DNA of 64,000 bases from Acidovorax_G lacteus (GCF_039540375.1 NZ_BAABEX010000030.1:149829-213828), one strand, 5' to 3'. Positions 54,835 through 63,759 are shown, numbered from the stretch's first letter. Made by a program: numbers and translations. Notes: generated by a model from the letters alone, not told the origin.

Positions 54835-57495
54835 ATGCACACCACCGACCCCGCACCCGCACCGTGGCCGACCATGCGCGGCAACCCACAGAACACCGGC
54901 TGCTGGGGCTTCGGTCCTCCGCTGCGCGCCCAAGCCGTGGTACTGCGACGCGCATTGCCGGGCGGAATCCTCAACGCCACACCCATCGTGGACGCGCACG
55001 GCACGGCGCACGTCGGGTCGTCGGACGGCTACCTGTACGCGCTCGGTGCCGATGGAACGTGGAGCCATGTGCCGGTGGCTGCGGGCGCCTGCCAACGCGA
55101 TGCCGACCCGCCGCGCGCCGTGGTCGATTCAGCGGCCTGCTACCTGCCCAGCGGCTTGCTGTGTGTGCCAGGGGGCGACCGCGCGCTGTACCATCGCGCG
55201 CCGGGCCAATCCCTGGAGCGCTTTGAGCTCAAGGCCCAGCTCGACTCCCCCAGTACCATCGACTGGCTGGAGGGCAATGTGACCACCGATGGTCACGGCC
55301 ACCTGTACGCGGGTTGTGACAACTTCTTTTTCTACGCGTGCCAGGTTGACGGCGCCCAACTGAAGCCGCGCTGGTCGTTTGCCACAGGCTTTTTCATCTG
55401 GAGCGCGGCGGCCTTCAGCGCCGATGGCTCTATGGGCTGTTTCGCATCGGCCGATATGACGGTGTACGCGTTCGACCCCCGTCAAGACACGCCCACGCTG
55501 CTCTGGACGGCGCCACTGGACAACCTCTGCGCAAGTTCGCCGGCCATTACGCGCGACGGTCGGGTGGTTGTGGGCGCATTCGACGGACGCGTGGTCTGCC
55601 TGGACGCCCACGCGCAAGGCAAGCGGCTGGCCAGCGTGGACACGCCGGCGCTCATTTATGCATCGCCTGCGCTCTACGAACAGGACGATCTTCAGCAGAT
55701 GTTCGTGCTCTCGTCAGATGGCGTGCTGCGGGGCTATGACCTGCGCGATCGCAGCGCCGCGCCGTCGCTGATGTGGGAGCGCTTTACCGGCATGCCCAGC
55801 TTTTCGTCCCCGGTGGTAGGGCCCGACCCCGACGACCTGCGTGGCTATCGCGTGTACGTGGCCACAGGCGACGGGGTCGTACTGGCCATCGCTCCGGCCA
55901 CAGGCGCAGTGCTCGGCCAGTTCGACGTGGCCGGGCAGGCGCGCGGCCCGCACGACCAGGGGCACGATCCAGCGTTCTGGACGTCGGTACAGTACCCGGC
56001 CATCAACGCCTCCCTGGCGCTCAGCCCACAGGGCGTGGTGGCGGTCACCTCGGGCGGTATCGTGGCCCGCATTCCGTACGACGCCTTCGGCGCATCCCCG
56101 GTGCCGCCGCAGGCCTGTGGCCTGCGTTATGTGTCCCCTGCCGGCCGCATGGCCCGCCAGCCGCTGGACCCACAGACGCCCCTGACAGTGGACGGCGGTC
56201 AGCTCATGACCCTGGCCTCTCTGGGAGCCAACGGCTTTGCCTACCTGCAACCCGCCGACCTGCAGGTTCGGATCGACCAGCAGGCCCAGCCGTTTGCGCT
56301 GAGCGCCGACGGCACGCTCGTGCACTTGGTGGTGCCCGTGGACCGCCCGGCCTTTGCGCTGGAAGTCTTGCACCAAGGCAGGTTGTTGGGCTCTGCCCCC
56401 TGCCAGCTCCGCCCCGTGGCGGCCCCCCCGCCCGCTGCGGCCCTGCTTGGCCGCACCTGGAGCGTGTCGCGCATGTCGGTGTTCTCGCCCTTCGTCGTGC
56501 CCGCGTTCGACCAGTTGGCGATTGCCACCATCCGCATTGCGCTGACGGTGCTGCATGTGGGCGCACCCGACGACACCGGCAGCAGCCCGGTGTGGGTGTA
56601 CGGCTGCGAGCACTACGCCGAGGGCAACGCGGGCAGCCCCGCGCGCGACCTGATGTATCTGTTTCAGGGCCACTATCGCGCAGGCATGCTGGTGCTGGAA
56701 GCGCGCGATGTGTACTTCGAGCTGAGCGCCCTGCCCATCGCGCTTGACAGTTTCCGGCTCACGGCCGTACTGGATGGCGAAACGCAGCGTGGGGTTTCGC
56801 TGTCGGCCACCTACCGCAAGAGCCTGCCCACCACATTCCTGTGGCTCTACAACCTGGTGCACAAATGGCTGGCCCACCACGCCGCCCAAGAGGCGCACGA
56901 AGCCCACCTGGCCCACGGGTCCCACGACCGCGAGAGCGCCGCGGGCCATGTGGCCGCCTCCGCTGCCGGGGCCTTGGCATCGAGCGGCACGCCCGCGGTG
57001 GGGCTGCGCGTGTTCGCCTTTCTCAAGCGGCTGGTGGGTATGGGCCTGGGGCCGCTGATGCGCCCCTGGAAGCTGCTGGACCGTCGCGGCGCCTTCATCT
57101 GGGCGGGCACGTACGCCCTCGACCGCCACGACCCGGACACCGGCGGGCTGCAAGTGGCCCCGGAGCACTGCGACTTTCGCTGGCCCTACCTGCACATGCA
57201 GGCCACCTGGTCGCCGCCCGCCTCACCGCACGAGCCGCCGGTCACACCGTACGACCACACCATCGGCATCGTGCTCTTGGACGCCGACAGCGGCGAACCG
57301 CTGGACCTGCCTTACACCACCCTCAACCAGGTGCCAGTGATCCAGGGCAGCACGGTGCGCTGCACGCTGATCTGGAACGACACCCAGACCCAGCGCCTGG
57401 GCTGGCAGCGCCGACTGGTAGCGCGCATGATGATCGGACCGCATGTGGCAGAGGGTGAGTACGCGTTCCAGCTGCCGCAGGCAGTGCAGCGCTAG
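54835..57495 (+). CDS. Large PQQ-like beta-propeller protein of unknown function
   Basis: An 886-residue protein preceded by AAGGAGGG. The first half (about residues 8-440) is a PQQ-type/WD40-like beta-propeller, starting PWPTMRGNPQNTG and repeating units such as ATPIVDAHGTAHVGSSDGYLYAL, SSPAITRDGRVVVGAFDGRVVCLD and YASPALYEQ. There is no signal peptide, although most such propellers are exported, and no catalytic quinoprotein motif was identified. The second half (about 530-880) is not recognised; it has a His/Ala-rich stretch at about 676-705 (HHAAQEAHEAHLAHGSH). It is divergent from the response regulator gene at 53872 with 285 nt between, suggesting that pair regulates it. Confidence 0.85.
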   Translation: MHTTDPAPAPWPTMRGNPQNTGCWGFGPPLRAQAVVLRRALPGGILNATPIVDAHGTAHVGSSDGYLYALGADGTWSHVPVAAGACQRDADPPRAVVDSAACYLPSGLLCVPGGDRALYHRAPGQSLERFELKAQLDSPSTIDWLEGNVTTDGHGHLYAGCDNFFFYACQVDGAQLKPRWSFATGFFIWSAAAFSADGSMGCFASADMTVYAFDPRQDTPTLLWTAPLDNLCASSPAITRDGRVVVGAFDGRVVCLDAHAQGKRLASVDTPALIYASPALYEQDDLQQMFVLSSDGVLRGYDLRDRSAAPSLMWERFTGMPSFSSPVVGPDPDDLRGYRVYVATGDGVVLAIAPATGAVLGQFDVAGQARGPHDQGHDPAFWTSVQYPAINASLALSPQGVVAVTSGGIVARIPYDAFGASPVPPQACGLRYVSPAGRMARQPLDPQTPLTVDGGQLMTLASLGANGFAYLQPADLQVRIDQQAQPFALSADGTLVHLVVPVDRPAFALEVLHQGRLLGSAPCQLRPVAAPPPAAALLGRTWSVSRMSVFSPFVVPAFDQLAIATIRIALTVLHVGAPDDTGSSPVWVYGCEHYAEGNAGSPARDLMYLFQGHYRAGMLVLEARDVYFELSALPIALDSFRLTAVLDGETQRGVSLSATYRKSLPTTFLWLYNLVHKWLAHHAAQEAHEAHLAHGSHDRESAAGHVAASAAGALASSGTPAVGLRVFAFLKRLVGMGLGPLMRPWKLLDRRGAFIWAGTYALDRHDPDTGGLQVAPEHCDFRWPYLHMQATWSPPASPHEPPVTPYDHTIGIVLLDADSGEPLDLPYTTLNQVPVIQGSTVRCTLIWNDTQTQRLGWQRRLVARMMIGPHVAEGEYAFQLPQAVQR

Positions 57496-57688
57496 GGCCC
57501 GCGTTTGAGGACAGCGCGCGCACGGCCGCCCTGGACACGGCCCCAGGCACGGACAGTCCACGCCGCTGCCATCGTGCGACTCGATTAGCCGACAAGGCCC
57601 ATCGCGCGTGTCCCGTAGGGCTGCGCCCATGGGTTTACCATCGGCACCCGCACCCGTGGCCCTTCGGACATGGGCGCCCCTGATCGCC

Positions 57689-58777
57689 ATGCCATCGTCT
57701 GCCCCGACCCCGCCCCACCCAGACCGCCGCGCCTGGCGAGCCCCCTGGTCCCGCCCAGCCCGCCATACGGCGGCCGCGCTGGTGGCCGCTGCCGTGCTGG
57801 CCGGCTGCGGCGGCGGTGCCCCGGTGCGGCCCGCGCCCGAGGCTGCAGCCCCCGCAGGCCCACCGCCTGTGCGCATTGGCCTGGCACTGGGCGGCGGTGC
57901 GGCCAAGGGCTTCGCGCACATCGGCGTGATCAAGATGCTCGAAGCCAATGGCCTGGTGCCAGCGGTGGTGTCAGGCACCAGTGCAGGCAGCGTGGTGGGC
58001 GCGCTCTACGCCAGCGGCATGACAGCGTTTGAGCTGCAAGAGCGGGCCGTGGCGCTCGACGAAAGCCGCATCCGCGATCTGCAGCTTTCGTCCGGCGGTC
58101 TGGTGCAGGGCCAGAAGCTGGAGGACTATGTCAACGAGCAGGTGCGGCGCAAGCCCATCGAGCAGTTGGCCAAGCCCTTCGTGGCCGTGGCTACGCGGCT
58201 CGAAGACGGCGAGCGCACGGTGTTCGCCCGCGGCAACACGGGCCAGGCGGTGCGCGCGTCCAGCAGCGTGCCGGGCGTGTTCCAGCCGGTGGTGATCGGC
58301 CGGTGGCGCTACGTGGACGGCGGCGTGGTGAGCCCCGTGCCCGTGGACGCAGCCCGCCAGCTGGGGGCCGACTTGGTGGTGGCGGTCGATATCTCCAACA
58401 AGGCCCGGGGCAAAACGCCGGGCGATCTGCTCGGCACCCTGGGCCAATCGATTGCCATCATGGGCCAGAAGCTCGGCGAAGCCGAACTCGCGCGCGCCGA
58501 TGTGGTGATCCGCCCGCAGGTGCTGGACATTGGCGCGGCCGACTTCAGCCAGCGGGCGAACGCCATCCTCGAAGGCGAAAAAGCGGCGCTGGCGGCCATG
58601 CCGCAGATCCGCGAGCGGGTGGCCCAGATCCAGGCGGAGCGCGTCCGCGCCGCCCGCGCCGCGCAGCAGCAGGCGGCGCAGGCCGAATACCAGGCTTGCC
58701 TGGAGCGGCGCTCCCGGCTGCAGAAGGTGGCCGGGCTGGTGGGGCTCGACTCGCCCTGCACCCCGCCCGCGCCCTGA
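57689..58777 (+). CDS. Patatin-like phospholipase lipoprotein (RssA-like)
   Basis: A 362-residue predicted lipoprotein with serine hydrolase fold. After a basic N-terminus a hydrophobic signal ends in VLAGC (Cys about residue 41). The patatin domain (about 60-250) has the oxyanion loop GGGAAKGFAHIGV, the nucleophile elbow GTSAG and the catalytic Asp motif DGG in YVDGGVVSPVPVDAA. The C-terminal tail is Ala/Gln/Arg-rich and probably helical. An upstream in-frame start at 57608 would place the signal 27 residues deeper; 57689 is preferred. It is a probable phospholipase of the inner or outer membrane, substrate unknown. Confidence 0.9.
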   Translation: MPSSAPTPPHPDRRAWRAPWSRPARHTAAALVAAAVLAGCGGGAPVRPAPEAAAPAGPPPVRIGLALGGGAAKGFAHIGVIKMLEANGLVPAVVSGTSAGSVVGALYASGMTAFELQERAVALDESRIRDLQLSSGGLVQGQKLEDYVNEQVRRKPIEQLAKPFVAVATRLEDGERTVFARGNTGQAVRASSSVPGVFQPVVIGRWRYVDGGVVSPVPVDAARQLGADLVVAVDISNKARGKTPGDLLGTLGQSIAIMGQKLGEAELARADVVIRPQVLDIGAADFSQRANAILEGEKAALAAMPQIRERVAQIQAERVRAARAAQQQAAQAEYQACLERRSRLQKVAGLVGLDSPCTPPAP

Positions 58778-58853
58778 GCACAGCGCACCCGCTGGCCCGC
58801 ACACTGGCACGGCCTGTGCATAGTCCCACGCACCACGCCTGCGAGGAGACACC

Positions 58854-59387
58854 ATGCACCACCCTGCCACCCTCAGCCGGCCTGCGCCCCTGGCCGAGTT
58901 GCCACAAGCGCTGGACGACAGCGACACCCGCCACCTGCGGCGGGCCATCGCCTGGGCCTGCACCGCTCGGGCGCGGGGCAACCCGCCGTTTGGCGCGGTG
59001 CTGGTGGGCCCGGATGGGGACGTGCTGGCCGATGCCTACTGCCAGACGCACGAAACCGGCGACAGCACCGCCCATGCCGAGATGCAGGCGCTGCGCCAGA
59101 TCGGCGACCGCGTGCCGCGCGAGGTGCTGGCGCAGTCCACGCTGTACGCCTCCACCGAACCCTGCGTGATGTGCGCGGGGGCCATCTTCTGGGCTGGCAT
59201 CGGGCGCGTGGTGTTCGGGCTGGACGCGCAGCGCCTGCGGGTGCTGCGCGGCAACCGCCCTGAGCAGCGCGACATCGCCCTGTCGTGCCGCACGGTCTTC
59301 AGCGCAGCGCCCCACCCGATAGACTGCGTGGGCCCGGCGCTGGTGGCCGAGGCCAGCGCCCCCCATGTGGGCTACTGGCGCGCCTGA
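58854..59387 (+). CDS. CDA-fold nucleoside/guanine deaminase
   Basis: A 177-residue zinc deaminase of the cytidine deaminase superfamily. Zinc and catalytic residues are His74 and Glu76 in AHAEMQAL, and Cys104 and Cys107 in EPCVMCAGA. The sequence after the second motif (AIFWAGIGRVVFGLDAQRLR) resembles guanine deaminases of the B. subtilis GuaD type more than TadA, and the N-terminus RRAIAWACTARARGNPPFGAVLV agrees. GAGGAG precedes the ATG. Guanine or a related base is the likely substrate, but cytosine or another aminated base cannot be ruled out. It precedes ureD by 141 nt. Confidence 0.86.
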   Translation: MHHPATLSRPAPLAELPQALDDSDTRHLRRAIAWACTARARGNPPFGAVLVGPDGDVLADAYCQTHETGDSTAHAEMQALRQIGDRVPREVLAQSTLYASTEPCVMCAGAIFWAGIGRVVFGLDAQRLRVLRGNRPEQRDIALSCRTVFSAAPHPIDCVGPALVAEASAPHVGYWRA

Positions 59388-59452
59388 CACCCGGCCGGCG
59401 CGCGCAGGCGGGGCCAGCGCCGCGTTGCAGAGCGCCACGAGCACCTGAATCA

Positions 59453-59506
59453 AACAGGCAGCTCGTGCTGACCAATGCTCATTCAGTAGCTCTATTTTTA
59501 ATAGCA
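59453..59506 (-). repeat. Dispersed double-hairpin repeat, copy 7 (upstream of ureD)
   Basis: On the minus strand TGCTATTAAAAATAGAGC is followed by a diverged middle and GTCAGCACGAGCTGCCTGTT, matching the right end of copy 6. It ends 22 nt before the ureD start codon. Confidence 0.8.
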
Positions 59507-59528
59507 ATTCTCTGGACCCGACACCCCG

Positions 59529-60359
59529 ATGGCCTGGCACGCACGACTTGACCTCGACTACCGCCTGGAACACGGCCGCACCGTGGCGCGCTTTCTGCAC
59601 GACGGACCGCTGCGCGTGCTGCAAAGCCTCTATCCGGAAGGCGATGCCATCTGCCACAACGTGCTGGTGCACCCGCCGGGCGGGCTGGTGGGTGGCGATG
59701 TGCTCGACATCACCGTGGACGTGGACACCGGCGCACATGGCCTGGTGACCACGCCCGGAGCTACGCGCTTTTACCGCTCGGACGGCCCGCTGGCCCAGCA
59801 GCGCACGCGGCTGCGCCTGGCGCCCGGGGCACGGCTGGAATGGCTACCGCTGGAAGCCCTGTGCTACAGCGGCTGCCATGCCGAAAACCGCCTACAGATC
59901 GAGCCCGCGCCAGGCGCGCTCTGTCTGGCCTGGGACGTGACCGCGCTGGGCCTGCCCCATGCCGACCAGCCCTTTGTGCAAGGCAGCCTGCAGCAGCACC
60001 TGGAGCTGCCCGGCGTGTGGCTGGAGCGCGGGCTGATCGACGCGGCCGACACACGCCTGCTGCAAAGCCCGGTAGGACTGGCTGGCCACCGTTGCTTGGC
60101 CAGCCTGGTGCTGGCGGGCGGTGACGCCTTCACCCGCGAGCAGGCCGAAGCCGCGCTGGACGCAGCGCGCGCCTGCGTCGAAGCCCACCCGCTTGCAGCC
60201 ACGGCCGGCGTGACGCAGCCGCACCCGCAGGTGCTGGTGCTGCGCGTGCTGGCCCCGGTGGTGGAACCCGCCATGGAGTTGCTCAAGGCCGTGCGCGGCG
60301 CGTGGCGCCAGCAGTTCTGGCAGCGCGCGGCGGAGCCGCCGCGCATCTGGGCCATGTAA
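59529..60359 (+). CDS. ureD: Urease accessory protein UreD
   Basis: UreD is the scaffold on which UreF and UreG assemble to load nickel into urease. The 276-residue product has the family pattern RTVARFLHDGPLRVLQSLYPEG, CHNVLVHPPGGLVGGDVLDI, TTPGATRFYRS and WLPLEALCYSGCHAENRLQIE. In this group ureD normally heads ureABCEFG. Here it is followed instead by a haloacid dehalogenase gene, and no urease structural gene lies in the window. It may be a separated member of a urease locus elsewhere, or the gene order may be broken. Confidence 0.94.
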   Translation: MAWHARLDLDYRLEHGRTVARFLHDGPLRVLQSLYPEGDAICHNVLVHPPGGLVGGDVLDITVDVDTGAHGLVTTPGATRFYRSDGPLAQQRTRLRLAPGARLEWLPLEALCYSGCHAENRLQIEPAPGALCLAWDVTALGLPHADQPFVQGSLQQHLELPGVWLERGLIDAADTRLLQSPVGLAGHRCLASLVLAGGDAFTREQAEAALDAARACVEAHPLAATAGVTQPHPQVLVLRVLAPVVEPAMELLKAVRGAWRQQFWQRAAEPPRIWAM

Positions 60360-60386
60360 GCTGCGGGGCACTCTTGGAGCCCCGCC

Positions 60387-61136
60387 ATGCCGCAACACCC
60401 TGAGCCGCCACCACGCGACCGCGCCGCCCTCCCACCGGCCCTGGCCGATGTGCAGGTGGTCGTGTTCGATGTCTTCGGCACCGTGGTGGACTGGCACGGC
60501 AGCATCGTGCGCGAAATGGCCGTACGTTGGCCACAGGTGGACGGCCACGCCTTCGCGCTGGCCTGGCGCGCGGGCTACCAACCCGCGATGGAGCGCGTGC
60601 GCAACGGTTCACGGCCCTGGACGGTGCTCGACACCCTGCACCGCGAGGTGCTCGACGAGATCCTGCCGCGCTTTGGGCTGGGGCATCTGGACGAGGCCGA
60701 ACGCGCCCACCTGAACCGCGTGTGGCACCGGCTCGATGCCTGGCCCGACAGCGCGGCTGGCCTGCAGCGGCTGCGCCAGCGCTTGGTGGTGGGCGCGCTG
60801 TCCAATGGCAACATCGGGCTGCTCACGCGCATGGCCAAGCACGCGGGGCTGCCCTGGGATTGCGTGCTCAGCGCCGAGGTGTTTCACGCCTACAAGCCAC
60901 TGCCCGCGGCCTACCTGGGCGTGGCCCGGGTGTTGGACGTGCCACCCGCAGCCGTGCTGCTGGCTGCCGCCCACCACGACGACCTGGCGGCCGCGCGCGC
61001 CTGCGGGCTGCGCACGGCGTACATCGAGCGATCGTTTGAATATGGCGTGGCGCAGCCCAAGGACGTGTCGCCCCAGCCGGGCAACGACCTGCATTGCCAC
61101 GACATCGCCGCACTGGCCGCAGCGCTGGGCTGTTGA
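60387..61136 (+). CDS. Haloacid dehalogenase type II (HAD superfamily)
   Basis: A 249-residue HAD hydrolase of the L-2-haloacid dehalogenase subgroup. Motif I is VVVFDVFGTVVDWHGS (nucleophilic Asp near residue 28), motif II ALSNGNIGLLTRMAKHAG, motif III Lys in FHAYKPLPAAYLG, and motif IV AAHHDDLAAARACGLRTAYIER, where the usual HNxDL reads HHDDL. Physiological substrates of such proteins are often not haloacids. It starts 28 nt after ureD, so they are probably cotranscribed. It converges with the cyclase-PilZ gene. Confidence 0.9.
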   Translation: MPQHPEPPPRDRAALPPALADVQVVVFDVFGTVVDWHGSIVREMAVRWPQVDGHAFALAWRAGYQPAMERVRNGSRPWTVLDTLHREVLDEILPRFGLGHLDEAERAHLNRVWHRLDAWPDSAAGLQRLRQRLVVGALSNGNIGLLTRMAKHAGLPWDCVLSAEVFHAYKPLPAAYLGVARVLDVPPAAVLLAAAHHDDLAAARACGLRTAYIERSFEYGVAQPKDVSPQPGNDLHCHDIAALAAALGC

Positions 61137-61169
61137 CCCCCACGCGGCGGCCGGTGCTGCGCGCTGCGT

Positions 61170-62282
61170 TCAGCGCGCGGCCACCAGCATCTGTACGAAG
61201 CGCTGTACGCGCGCGTCGAACTCGGCGCTGGTGCGCGTGAACTCCATACCGGCGAGCACGCCGTCTTCGGCTGCGGTGAGCGTGACCACGCGGGCGTACA
61301 CATCGCGCGCCTGGTAGTTGGACATGGGCAGGTCGAACGACAGGCGCACCTCGTCCTGCAGCATCAGCGGCTCGGACAGCACCAGCATGGTGCCGTGGTA
61401 GCCCACGTCGCGCAGGGTGCAGGCGGCCACATGGGGCAGCACCACACCGTCGCGCACCACCTGGTAGGTGCCCGGCAGGTGCGCCTCCACCCGGTGGCTG
61501 CGGCGGAACTCCTGGCGCGGCACCTTGAGCTTGCGCGAGGGCACGGCCACCAGTTCGCGCACCGACACCGATTCGCTGCGCCCCTTGATCCAGACCTGCA
61601 TGGGCGCGGCCATGGAGGCGTTGCTCCAGCAGCGCTGGTAGGTCTGCTCGCACACCAGCACCTGACCGCGCAGGCTCAGCGCGCGCAACTGCGCGGCCAG
61701 CGTGACCACATCGCCCAGCACCGTGTGGGGAGCACTGCGGGGGCCCGCCCCCAGGTGCCCCACCAGCGCCGTGCCGGTGGCAATGCCGATGCCCAGGAAC
61801 ACGGCGGGCACGTGCTCTTGCAGATGCTCCTGGTTCAGATCCCGCAGGGCCATCTGCAGCGCCACCGCGCACATGGCGGCGCGCGCAGCGTCGTCGTCGC
61901 GGGCTTCGGGCAGGCCGAACACCACCGACAGCAACTGGCCCGCCATGTGGTCAATGTCTCCGCCGTAGGTGCGTACCACCTCGGTGATGCGGTCCAGGCA
62001 GCGCTGGAGCGCCGCCGACGCCCGCTCGGGCGGGTGCAAGGAGGCCAGCGCCGACAGCTCGCGCACTTCGGCCATCAGCAGGGTCAGGGGGCGGGCCTGC
62101 AAAGGCGCGGGCGCCTGTGCAGGCGCAGGTGCGCCCTCCTCGGGGGCATCCACCACACCGAAGAGCTGGCGCAGACCGCTGCGCAGGGCGCCCACAGGCG
62201 GCGCGCCGGTGGTGCGCTCCCACAGGGTTTCGATGTCGTGCAGGCTGACAGACGGGGCAGACGGTGCGGGCGTTTTCTTCAC
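61170..62282 (-). CDS. Degenerate class III cyclase domain fused to a PilZ domain
   Basis: A 370-residue cytoplasmic protein. About residues 60-230 match a class III adenylate/guanylate cyclase homology domain (LMAEVRELSALASLHPPERA, VFLGIGIATGTALVGHLG, HTVLGDVVTLAAQLRAL). The two metal-binding aspartates are replaced: MAEV in place of FxDI, and HMAGQLLSVVF in place of xxxGDxxxAxF. It is therefore probably a non-catalytic or ligand-binding module. About 260-360 is a PilZ domain with RRSHR and DVGYHGTML, matching the c-di-GMP pattern RxxxR and D/N-x-S/G-xxG. The start is uncertain: GTG at 62282 (VKKTPAPS) is used, GTG at 62327 is possible. Confidence 0.82.
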   Translation of the reverse strand: MKKTPAPSAPSVSLHDIETLWERTTGAPPVGALRSGLRQLFGVVDAPEEGAPAPAQAPAPLQARPLTLLMAEVRELSALASLHPPERASAALQRCLDRITEVVRTYGGDIDHMAGQLLSVVFGLPEARDDDAARAAMCAVALQMALRDLNQEHLQEHVPAVFLGIGIATGTALVGHLGAGPRSAPHTVLGDVVTLAAQLRALSLRGQVLVCEQTYQRCWSNASMAAPMQVWIKGRSESVSVRELVAVPSRKLKVPRQEFRRSHRVEAHLPGTYQVVRDGVVLPHVAACTLRDVGYHGTMLVLSEPLMLQDEVRLSFDLPMSNYQARDVYARVVTLTAAEDGVLAGMEFTRTSAEFDARVQRFVQMLVAAR

Positions 62283-62442
62283 GGAAGGGGCTTTCGGCTC
62301 TGGGCGAAGGCCCCGCCCGCGGCCCACGCCGCGGCACCGGAGCCGTCAAGCGAGCTTAGGCGCGGGCGCTGCGCCGGGTCAAGCGCACTATCCCGGGCTT
62401 GCAACAGGCTTCTGACGGGCCTGTTGCACCGCGCAGCGCCGC

Positions 62443-63135
62443 TCAGATCGCCACCAGCTGCCGGATGCCCTTGGCCTGCATCTCGTGCCCGGGGCCGCGG
62501 GCGATGATCTCGCCGCGCTCCATCACCAGGTACTCGTCGGCCAGCTCCTCGGCAAAGTCGTAGTACTGCTCGCACAGCAGAATGGCCATCTCGCCACCGT
62601 CGGCCAGCATGCGGATCACGCGGCCGATGTCCTTGATGATGCTCGGCTGGATGCCCTCGGTCGGCTCGTCGAGGATCAACAGGCGCGGCCCGGGCGCCAG
62701 CGCCCGCGCGATGGCCAACTGCTGCTGCTGCCCGCCCGACAGATCGCCGCCGCGACGCCCCAGCATCTGCTGGAGCACCGGAAACAGCTCGTACAGCTGC
62801 GGGGGCACCGGGGTGGATGCGGGCCGGTACGCCAGACCCATGCGCAGGTTTTCTTCGACCGTGAGGCGGCCAAAAATCTCGCGGCCCTGCGGCACGTAGC
62901 CCATGCCGGCGCGCGCGCGGTCGTAGGGGGTGGCTTTGTCAACCGGCTTTCCATCGAACTGGATGCTGCCGCTCTTGATGGGCACCAGGCCCATCAGGCT
63001 CTTGAGCAGCGTGGTCTTGCCCACGCCGTTGCGGCCGAGCAGCACGGTGACCTTGCCGGGGGCGGCGGTGAAGCTCACGTCGCGCAGGATGTGGGAGCCG
63101 CCGTAGTACTGGTGGAGGTTTTGGACGGTGAGCAT
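62443..63135 (-). CDS. urtE: Urea ABC transporter ATP-binding protein UrtE
   Basis: A 230-residue ATPase of the branched-chain amino acid/urea importer type (LivF-like). Features are VQNLHQYYGGSHILRDVSF, Walker A LGRNGVGKTT, MGYVPQGREIFGRLTVEENLRMGL, signature DLSGGQQQQLAIARAL, Walker B LLILDEPTEGIQPSIIKDIG and the H-switch segment replaced by ILLCEQYYDFAEELADEYLV. The EQYYDFA pattern distinguishes UrtE from LivF. UrtABCD genes would normally lie immediately upstream, but that space holds a repeat, inverted repeats and assembly gaps. A palindromic repeat ends 16 nt before the ATG, and no strong ribosome binding site is visible. Confidence 0.93.
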   Translation of the reverse strand: MLTVQNLHQYYGGSHILRDVSFTAAPGKVTVLLGRNGVGKTTLLKSLMGLVPIKSGSIQFDGKPVDKATPYDRARAGMGYVPQGREIFGRLTVEENLRMGLAYRPASTPVPPQLYELFPVLQQMLGRRGGDLSGGQQQQLAIARALAPGPRLLILDEPTEGIQPSIIKDIGRVIRMLADGGEMAILLCEQYYDFAEELADEYLVMERGEIIARGPGHEMQAKGIRQLVAI

Positions 63136-63150
63136 GGGGGTTTTTCTTGG

Positions 63151-63196
63151 GTTTGTGCTTGATTCTTAAGCACGAGCAGCTATGGAATTCATAGCA
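63151..63196 (-). repeat. Dispersed double-hairpin repeat, copy 8 (upstream of urtE)
   Basis: On the minus strand TGCTATGAATTCCATAGC forms the first hairpin. GCTCGTGCTT, AAGAATC and AAGCACAAAC form the second. It is one of the best conserved copies. Confidence 0.88.
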
Positions 63197-63269
63197 TTTG
63201 GTTGTAGACGATGGTTAGCTGCCGTGCTTGTGCTGTGTTCTGAGGCCGGGATGTGCGCCCGGCGGCGCA

Positions 63270-63303
63270 CCTTCTTTCTTTTGGGTCGCCAAAAGAAAGA
63301 AGG
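63270..63303. repeat. Perfect 15-bp inverted repeat
   Basis: CCTTCTTTCTTTTGG and CCAAAAGAAAGAAGG surround a GTCG loop. The GGGTCGCC to GGCGACCC pair around 63284-63323 gives a second, larger palindrome, and a related GGGTCGCC stretch with CTTTCTTTTGCC lies at 63874-63893. Confidence 0.85.
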
Positions 63304-63400
63304 CAAAGAAAAGGCGACCCCACGTCTGCGTCCCTGCGCTGCGCTTCGGGCACCCTGCGGTGCTCGGTCGCGGGGCGTGCTGCGGAACTCGCTGCGCGCT

Positions 63401-63447
63401 GATCGCGCTCCGCTCGGACAACCGCAGCAAGCATGATCACGATGCGG
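63401..63447 (+). repeat. 47-bp direct repeat, first copy, abutting a gap
   Basis: Begins GATCGCGCTCCGCTCGG and ends CACGATGCGG, directly before an N gap. It is identical to 63760-63806, which follows another gap. Confidence 0.9.
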
Positions 63448-63759
63448 NNNNNNNNNNCGCGCCCCTCGCCCTGCGCTCCTCGTCGCAGCCGAGGGGCCAG
63501 AGGGGTCGGCTGCTGCTGCGCAGCGACGCCGACTCCCGGGCGGCGCAGCCGTCCTGCCGATGCATAGGCCCACAGCGGTGATGCCCCCGTTGGGCCGAGC
63601 GCAGCGATGGCCCGTCTCCCCACCCCCTTCAGGATGCGCCGAGGCGCGCAGCGCCTGGGGTGGCCTGCGTGCCGAAGGACACGCAGGCTTCGTCAACTGA
63701 CTCGCCGCATTTGTCCGAACGCAGCGCCCCAGGCGCGAAGTGAGTTATGNNNNNNNNNN

